In this document: piece after piece, positions 57,598 through 64,000 of the stretch
How the letters are laid out: each line of letters opens with the position of its first letter
How positions within the stretch are numbered: the stretch's first letter is position 1
Origin: Dryomyza anilis
Lineage: Eukaryota; Arthropoda; Insecta; Diptera; Dryomyzidae
Assembly: GCA_951804985.1 (NCBI GenBank)
Contig: OX638133.1
Span: 28,426,963 to 28,490,962 of the forward strand
Direction of reading: 5' to 3'
DNA length: 64,000 nt
Made by a program: the position numbers and the translations under genes
Notes under the pieces: generated by a model
Told to the model about the DNA's origin: nothing
Database searches by the model: none
The model's input: the letters and a program-made list of their open reading frames with translations, nothing else

Positions 57598-57979
57598 TTT
57601 TATTTCTTGTATTTCCGCGAAAAACTCGATGTTTTCTTGTTAAATTTGCAAATGTTTGTTGTTGTAATTGCAATAGGAATAAAGTAAACTCAACAGAAAT
57701 GTGTGTTTGTTATTGTGTTTGGTTTACCGATATCCAAATAATCGAAGAAAGCCATGACAAAACGCATTCAAAGTTCGGATCAATGAAAGGCGAGTCTGCA
57801 GTTCTGCGAATTATGGTTTTCCAAAATACAATTTTTTGTACAGAAAGAATTTGTTTGTTGCCGATGCAAAGGGAGAAATGAGACATTAGCTAGTTACACA
57901 CAGAAAAATCATCTTTTGGCATAAGTTTGGAAGACCGATAAAGTTGTACCAAATGACTACATTATGCAATATTAGCCTA
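57598..57979. other. Spacer, no supported gene
   Basis: A 60-codon frame at 57699-57881 has no recognised content. Confidence 0.35.
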
Positions 57980-58602
57980 CACAGAAAAAAAAAAATTCTT
58001 CAATATGATGAATTTATTCATAAATATTATGAATTTTTTCACCAACTACCAGATTCATCATATTGATACCACCGTTCATTAAATGACATATTAATGAATG
58101 CATTCATTATATATATGAACAAAATATTCAATACAATGAATTTGAATTGTCATATTGATGAATTTGTTCATAATATTTTTTCAAAAAAAAATTTTTTTTT
58201 TTAAAAAAAATCGAAAAAAAAGTGTTGTAAAAATAAATAGTTTATTTAAAAAATAACAGTAAAAAAATTATCAGAAAAACATTTTTTCGGACAAAAAAAA
58301 ATTCTCAAAAAATAAACATTTTTTTTCGGACAAGAAGATTTGTGAAAAAAAAAAAATTTCGAAAAAAAAAATTTTTTTGAAAAAAAAAAAAATTTTTGTT
58401 CAAAAAAAAAATATTGAAAAAAAAAAATTTTGTTTGAAAAAAAAAATTTGTTCGAAAAAAAAAATGTTTTTTTCGACAGTTACCAAGCGTTCATCATAAC
58501 AATAATGGCGTTAGTCATTAATATTATGAATGGTTCTTCAATACAATGAATCATGGTTTGAAGTACGGAATTCATTAATACGATGTACATTTTTTTTCTG
58601 TG
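57980..58602. mobile_element. MITE with CACAGAAAAAAA ends
   Basis: CACAGAAAAAAAA at the left pairs with the inverted right end. Both sides carry ATGATGAATT/AATTCAT-type palindromes, and the interior is filled by A/T homopolymer blocks (58180-58470). It is similar in style to the elements at 33071 and 51347. Confidence 0.5.
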
Positions 58603-58609
58603 CATACAC

Positions 58610-58795
58610 ACTCCCAATAGTTCTAAATATATACTAAACTGATCTAAAACAGTTCGAAATTGGTTGTAGTCCAAACTACAACTCTTAGTTTTGACAATAA
58701 CAACTGACTAAGCGGTTGAGAGAACCGAATTAGTTTGTTGGGTAAAGAGTTGGTTGGCTCAACAAATCTCAATTCTCTGTGTAGGCATTCCTGTC
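58610..58795 (-). repeat. Dispersed repeat copy (CACACAGAATT family), uninterrupted
   Basis: The reverse complement matches 9965-10150 and the two halves around 9351-9535. It preserves the empty site ATTTAGAACTATT for the MITE at 9351-9535. Confidence 0.65.
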
Positions 58796-59519
58796 TTAGA
58801 TTATGCTATTTTTACTATTTTATGTAAAAATGTGAATTAACAAATTCTTTGAGATTTCAGAAAATGTATATTGCGGTTATATTTGATATAAAAAAAAGAT
58901 TTTCCTCAAAACAATAAATTCGATTTCTCAATACAAAGAATTCAAATTGATTGAATATATTTGAAAAATATAATTTAAAAATTATAAAATAAATTATAAA
59001 TCTTTAGCTTTAAAGTTTTTACAAATTATATAAAAATTATAGATTTGCTTATAATTTCTGCATAATCTTCAAAATGTATTCCATAGCTAAACTGCTTGTG
59101 TATAAAATAAAACTGTATAAAAAAGATTTGTAGTTATTCGAGTTTTACTGCCCCACATTTTCCTACATATTTTTAATATGTGATTTTTTACTATTGACTC
59201 TGTGATTATGTGATACGTGCCTTTAATGTAATTGAAACTGCATTTTTTTTTAAACAATCTTGCTTGTCTTGTTATTATGTAGGATTTTCTAATTTTTTAT
59301 TTATATTTTTTTGCTTTATTGACTTCACACTTTTGCACATTTTCAGTTTTGACCGCAATTATATTTTTTTTCTACTCGTTACTATTGATAACAAATAAAG
59401 GCAAAGAGTATTTTAAACAAATACATTTGTTATTTTTTATGGGGCGTAATATAGATTTTAAATGCAATTTAAATGGTGGACGTTGTAAACTGAAGAAAAC
59501 TATATAAAAGAACTGTGTA
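58796..59519. other. AT-rich spacer, no gene seen
   Basis: No shared repeat or coding stretch was recognised. Confidence 0.4.
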
Positions 59520-59830
59520 TGAGAGAATTTTTACCGAGAAATCTTCGCTGAGATCATTTTTACCTGAACAACTCATTTCGAGATAATTCTTTTCCGAAAC
59601 AACCCTTTTTCCGGACAGAATTTACCGGGCAAGAATTGTTTCTGGGACAAAATGTCTCTGGGAATAAATATCAGAGGGATGAATTGTCTCGGAAATGAAT
59701 TGACTTGGAAATTAATTGTCTCGGAGATGAATTGTCCGGGAAGATTAGCTTCAGGGAAGATTTTGCCGAAAAGAATTGTAGGAAAAAATTGTATCAAAAG
59801 AATTGTCGGGGAAAATTTTCCCGTAAATTA
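59520..59830. repeat. Degenerate minisatellite (AATTGTCTCGGAGATG)
   Basis: Short units TGAATTGTCTCGGA, GAATTGTCCGGGAAGA and GAATTGTCGGGGAAAA recur. It belongs to the same family as 22690-23345, mostly in the opposite orientation. Confidence 0.65.
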
Positions 59831-61128
59831 AGGTACATAAAAAAAATTCAAATTTTATAAAATTGAAATGTAATATATTTCTATTTCTAACTCTTCAACC
59901 CACTCTGTTTTTTTTATCAATCTCACCGCACATGATGAGTAATTAATAGTTCAAATATTAATTAATGAAATTATAACTTTAACCCATTCCCTGCTATCTT
60001 CACATCACTTTAAAGCCTAGATCGTTTTTCGAAATAAATACATTTCATGCAATATATGTCGTTTGTATATATAACAAAATATGATGACGATGGACGAGGT
60101 CAAATAAATTACTTCATTTTGTGTTTGCATTGTAAATAAATAAAAATTAATGAAACATGTTCATTATGTGCGCGTTTTATCAGTCAGAGACAAACTGGAG
60201 AAAACAAATAATATAAAAAAAAATATATAAAATATAAAAAAAATCAGATACTTGAGTCATCACCTCGAATGATACGCTATCGTACATGTTGATGTTTCAT
60301 GCACAATTTATAACAATATTGTAATAAAAAATAATGTATTTAATATTCTGCATTAGTAATAAAAAAATATATAATTAAAATGACAAATGCGTGCTGTGGT
60401 TTCTGATGTAGTTTTATTATTTTCAGAATCGAGGTCTATTAGTTTATTATATAAACTAACTAAAACATAACTAATGCTCTTTTTAAAAATATGTTATTGC
60501 ACAAAAATATAATATATACAAATAATATAATGTATAAAAATTGTGAATTCGTAAAGTAATAAAAAAATATTTACACATTATAAGGGTATTCATGACAATG
60601 GCGTAACTTGACGAGTTCGCAAAGGTTTTAATTTAGACGTAAAGTGAAGCGAACACACTTAGCTAAAACTTCGCGTTAACTACTACATGTTTCTACTTAT
60701 TTTAATTTTTGTTTAACTAAAAAATAAATAATCTCATACAAATTTTGCGTCAATGTTTACTATTTACGAACTAGTTTAAGCTTTTGCCATGAATACCCTC
60801 AATATTCGTGTATTTTACGAAAACTTATAGAAAATAGAATATATAAAAGATTTCTTTGTAAATAATGCAAAATAAAATTTCGTATATTGTTTAACTGAAC
60901 TTTTGTAAATGTCGTAACACGTAAACAATTAACTGTACGAAATTTTTACGAATAAAATTTGTTAGTTTTTACTATATGTTATGATAGTTAAAGAATAACA
61001 CAAAAATAATATGTAAAATAGGGCATGTTTATTATAAATATTTTTTTTTATTAGTTATTTTTATGCCATTAATTTCGTAAATTGATTATAAAATAACAAA
61101 TACAACTCTTCAGAAGTATAAACCATTA
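59831..61128. other. AT-rich spacer, no gene seen
   Basis: No supported gene or repeat. Confidence 0.4.
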
Positions 61129-61136
61129 GTGTTCAC

Positions 61137-61746
61137 ACTTTTCGCCAATACAAATGAAGTAGATTTGGAAAATTTGGGGAGTAGAAATTAGTAAAAAGGA
61201 GTATAATTGAAAATATTGCAAAATGGAGTAGATTTAATGTAAAAGGAGTAAATTTGATGAAAATGAAGTAGAAATATGCATTATATCATTAGATTTTATA
61301 TTTATTAATAGATATTTAACATTTTTAATAATTCCTGATTTTATGTAATTTCTATAATACAGATGTTTACAGAGTGGTTCATTCTAGAGATGGGGTGTTT
61401 CTGGAACGAAATAATGTTGTTTTCAAAATTTATATTAATAAACTTGATACAAATTTAATATAATATAAACATCTACAGGGAAAAAAGATTACAGTAATTT
61501 TGCAGATAATCGGAATCATAGTTGTTAGAAAAATTATAATATTGATATTTTATATAGGGCGCTATGAAATTTTGTTCTCATAAATTACAAAAAAAAATAA
61601 GCAATTTTAGCAAAGGGAGTAGATTTTAGTAAAAAGGAGTGGAAAATTATGAGAAATGAGTAGAAAATGCTATTACCGGAGTAGATTTTAAAAATTCAAA
61701 TGAAATGGAGTAGATCTACTCCGAACGAAGTAGAATTAGAACACTG
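61137..61746. mobile_element. hAT MITE, copy 2, 8-bp duplication with one mismatch
   Basis: The ends are TAGTGTTC (first base changed) and GAACACTG. The flanks TAAACCAT (61129-61136) and TAAACCGT (61747-61754) differ at one base. It shares TCACACTTTTCGCCAAT, GTAGATTTGGAAAATTTGG and GTAGATCTACTCCGA with 56911-57589. Confidence 0.85.
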
Positions 61747-62394
61747 TAAACCGTACATGATCAAGCTCTATAAGTGTTTCTTTTGACATGAACCAATTAT
61801 GAATAATATGCGTGCCAACTTAAAATACTAATTCAAAGCGAACACCATTGCTGTAAACAAATAAACACACCATGTGCTGTAAGCAAATACACGCACCACC
61901 CGCTATACAGAAAACACATAACACCGGCCCGTCGCGACAACAGCTTTTGACTGCAAATGCGTTTGCTAATATGAAGATGTGTACGTTAATGCAATTAATA
62001 ATATAATCGCACAGTGGATCGTAGGCGCGCATTTGGGCCGAAACAAAAATTTCATCAATTTGAATATTTTTGTGCAATCATAAAGAAACACATCCTAGTG
62101 CATAGAAAACCATTAAATGAATTGTTTTATATGTATTATTTTCAACAGGATATCAGTCAAAAATGGTTTCAAAATGTAGCAAATTATGAAATATTTCGAA
62201 AAAAACTTTTTTGTAAATAGGATGCAACTTGTGTTGCTAATCGTGGCTAATGCACAACACACTAGAATCGATAACTAGAATTATTAAGCCATATGCTAGT
62301 ATAAAAACTTGGGCCCGGAACGCCCCGGAGATATAAAAAAACCGATTTGAAAAAGTGTCTGTTTAAAAAAATAGACAAATTTATACTTTTAATT
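61747..62394. other. Spacer with a fragment of the 33-kb foldback
   Basis: TTTGCTAATATGAAGATGTG and TACGTTAATGCA at 61960-62001 match TTTGCTAATATGAATATTTG and TACGTCAATGCA near 33190. No gene is seen. Confidence 0.4.
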
Positions 62395-62675
62395 ATACCC
62401 TACACCTATGAGGTACAGGGTATAGTAATTTTGTGTAAAGCTCCTTAGGATGCGTGGCCTTTATAGAAAAGTATATATATTCTGGATCAGCATCACGACC
62501 CGAGACCGTTTAGCCATGTCAGTCTGTCTGTCTGTCTATCCGTCTGTCTATCTGTTACACGGTAACTTGAGAAATAAGAGAATTATATAAATTAATAAAA
62601 TTCAATAATATTTTGTTGAAAAACTAGAAAATTCGGTCCACTCTGCCTTTCAATTACATGTAGGGTACTCATGGA
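62395..62675 (+). mobile_element. DINE-1/mini-me-like copy D, shortened
   Basis: ATACCCTACACCTATGAGG, AGAAAAGTATATATATTCTG, GATCAGCATCACGACCCGAG, a short GTCTGTCTGTC tract, then a jump to GTAGGGTACTCATGG. It belongs to the copy C subfamily with most of the body and the 3' hairpin deleted. Confidence 0.7.
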
Positions 62676-62825
62676 ACGTGTTTAAAATTAATATATATAT
62701 ATTCCCTGATGTGTCTAGTTTTCAAAACAAGTTTTGTTTTTTCAAAATCTTTTTTTAGTTCAAAAGTTACACACAAAAAACATCAATGCGCGCCTTTTCC
62801 ATACACTCACCCCAATGTGTTAGGA

Positions 62826-63385
62826 AAATTCGAATCATTTTCAAGTTGTTGCTCAGCCCAATTCACGAACATACGACGCTTCTGGTGGTCAAGCGGCTTC
62901 AGATCTTGCGTCAATTTTATTTTGTAAGGATGTAGGCCAAGATCTTTTCGCAAAATTCGCCACAAGGACATCACAGAGATGCCCAACGTTTGAGAACGAC
63001 GTGTGAGACACATTTGGGTTTTCTTCAACTGAAGCATCAGCGGTAGCAATATTCTCGACACTACGGGCACTTCTTTGTCTCACTGGCGCGGGAACATTTT
63101 GTACTGTGCCTGTGGATTCAAATTTTTCCACTAGACGCTCAATTGTTGATCTGCTAGGACGATTATGACGACCATAAATTGGACGTAACGCTCTTAACGT
63201 TGAGGCCACTGACTCCGAATTTCGGTAGTAAATTTTAATAATTTCGACTCGTTGTTGGCTCGTATATCTTTCCATCATGAAATGGCAAACCTTACTGAAG
63301 AGAAATGTCAAAAGAGCGGCAAGAAATATGGTGTCGTTTGCTGTCCCTGTCGCTCTACTTTTGTAGCGTCCCTGAAAAACCCTTT
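62826..63385 (-). pseudogene. rosa-type mariner transposase, 3'-truncated copy
   Basis: From the terminal repeat near 63385 (AGGGTTTTTCAGGGACGCTA) the minus strand runs to ATG ATG at 63278-63273 and encodes MERYTSQQRVEIIKIYYRNS, the RHNRPSRSTIERLVEKFEST helix-turn-helix part and, after a frameshift near 63005, LTRRSQTLGISVMSLWRIL and LKPLDHQKRRMFVNWAEQQL. Similarity stops at 62826, before the first catalytic aspartate, so the DDE domain is missing. This copy supplies the N-terminus and linker that the 4.5-kb copy lacks. Confidence 0.82.
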
Positions 63386-64000
63386 ATTATAAGAAATTGC
63401 TTATGTGGGAAATATTTATTTTTAGTTAATTTAATTATTTAATTATTATTACAAATTTATAGCATGCTCTTAATATTTTAGAATTACATTTTATATTAAA
63501 GACAAAAATATTTTCTTAAAAAAAAAAAAACGTCCAAAAATAACTAATAATAAACTCAATAAAACCGATAACACCAGATGTACGTTATTTTTTTAAGTCC
63601 GTATCTTTTTCAGCCCTGATGCAGTTATCCCAACATTCGATTTATTTTGAGCCCTTAACGAAATAATGTCAATTATAAATCAAATAAACACTAAATATCA
63701 AAAGAAATGCAAATATTTTGTAAATTTCTGGCAAAATCTGACAATGACAAAATAATCCGCATATTTCATGTACGACTAAGTAGGAAAATTCGGCGACTAA
63801 AAACACAAAATGCTAAGTACCAGAATTATACGATTATTTTGTTTTATTTTTGGCATAGTTATAGTAGAAACATTTCTGGCTGAAGCATATAGCAAACATA
63901 CTACGATACCAAGTAAAGTAACGTTTGTTTTATTTATTATTTTTTCTGTTATTTTTTTTAATTTAGTTTTTGTCACAAAACTCGTAGAATTCGTTGGTCG
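63386..64000. other. AT-rich spacer to window edge
   Basis: No supported gene or repeat. Confidence 0.4.

Noticed and set aside
62014..62220. A 68-codon frame as a small gene
   Set aside because: No recognised motif, AT-rich Lys/Phe composition, and no splice signals or conserved features.

Overview
The window is nuclear DNA from an insect, most likely a higher (schizophoran) fly. Two conserved eukaryotic genes are interrupted by GT..AG introns, the spacer DNA is very AT-rich, and the repeats are of fly type: Helentron-like DINE-1/mini-me elements with TA and GTCY tracts, a DD41D 'rosa'-type mariner, hAT and Tourist/Harbinger MITEs, and a tRNA-derived SINE. The rosa group was described from a tephritid, so a tephritid-like fly is plausible, but the sequence alone does not settle the family. 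There are no bacterial features, no rRNA and no CRISPR; the only tRNA-like sequences are SINE heads.

Genes. On the minus strand lie Coq9 (ubiquinone biosynthesis; three exons certain, 6249-8183) and a single-exon Glomulin gene (15370-17355). A further minus-strand ATG exon with a strong donor at 17660-17720 has exactly the splice phase needed to be the missing first exon of Coq9. If that is right, Glomulin is nested on the same strand inside a 9.5 kb Coq9 intron. On the plus strand, two short ATG exons (22040-22076 and 48336-48429) both end in phase 1. They look like alternative first exons of one long-intron gene that continues past the right edge; I do not recognise its product. A weaker candidate cassette exon lies at about 47997-48078.

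Repeats occupy most of the remainder and are deeply nested. 1-5.6 kb: a SINE with a perfect 13-bp target duplication, a long foldback, a DINE-1 copy and a dead rosa transposon. 8.2-15 kb: a SINE inside a DINE-1 copy and a Harbinger relic with a 3-bp duplication. 18-21 kb: Tourist-like MITEs and inverted minisatellite arms split by a 789-bp element. 22-37 kb: minisatellites, hAT-like elements, foldbacks and a Helitron-like element swollen by a CAAAAGC-type array. 37-45 kb: tandem repeats holding stacked insertions, then about 2.6 kb of TATAATGAAATAAAA-type array. 45-64 kb: Helitron-like elements, rosa-derived foldback MITEs, a DINE-1 copy inside a SINE (the reverse nesting), a hAT MITE pair with 8-bp duplications, and a truncated rosa copy.

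The strongest unusual points are the rosa-derived foldback MITEs that share one rearrangement breakpoint inside the transposase start region, the reciprocal SINE/DINE-1 nesting with readable empty sites, and the possible same-strand nesting of Glomulin in Coq9.
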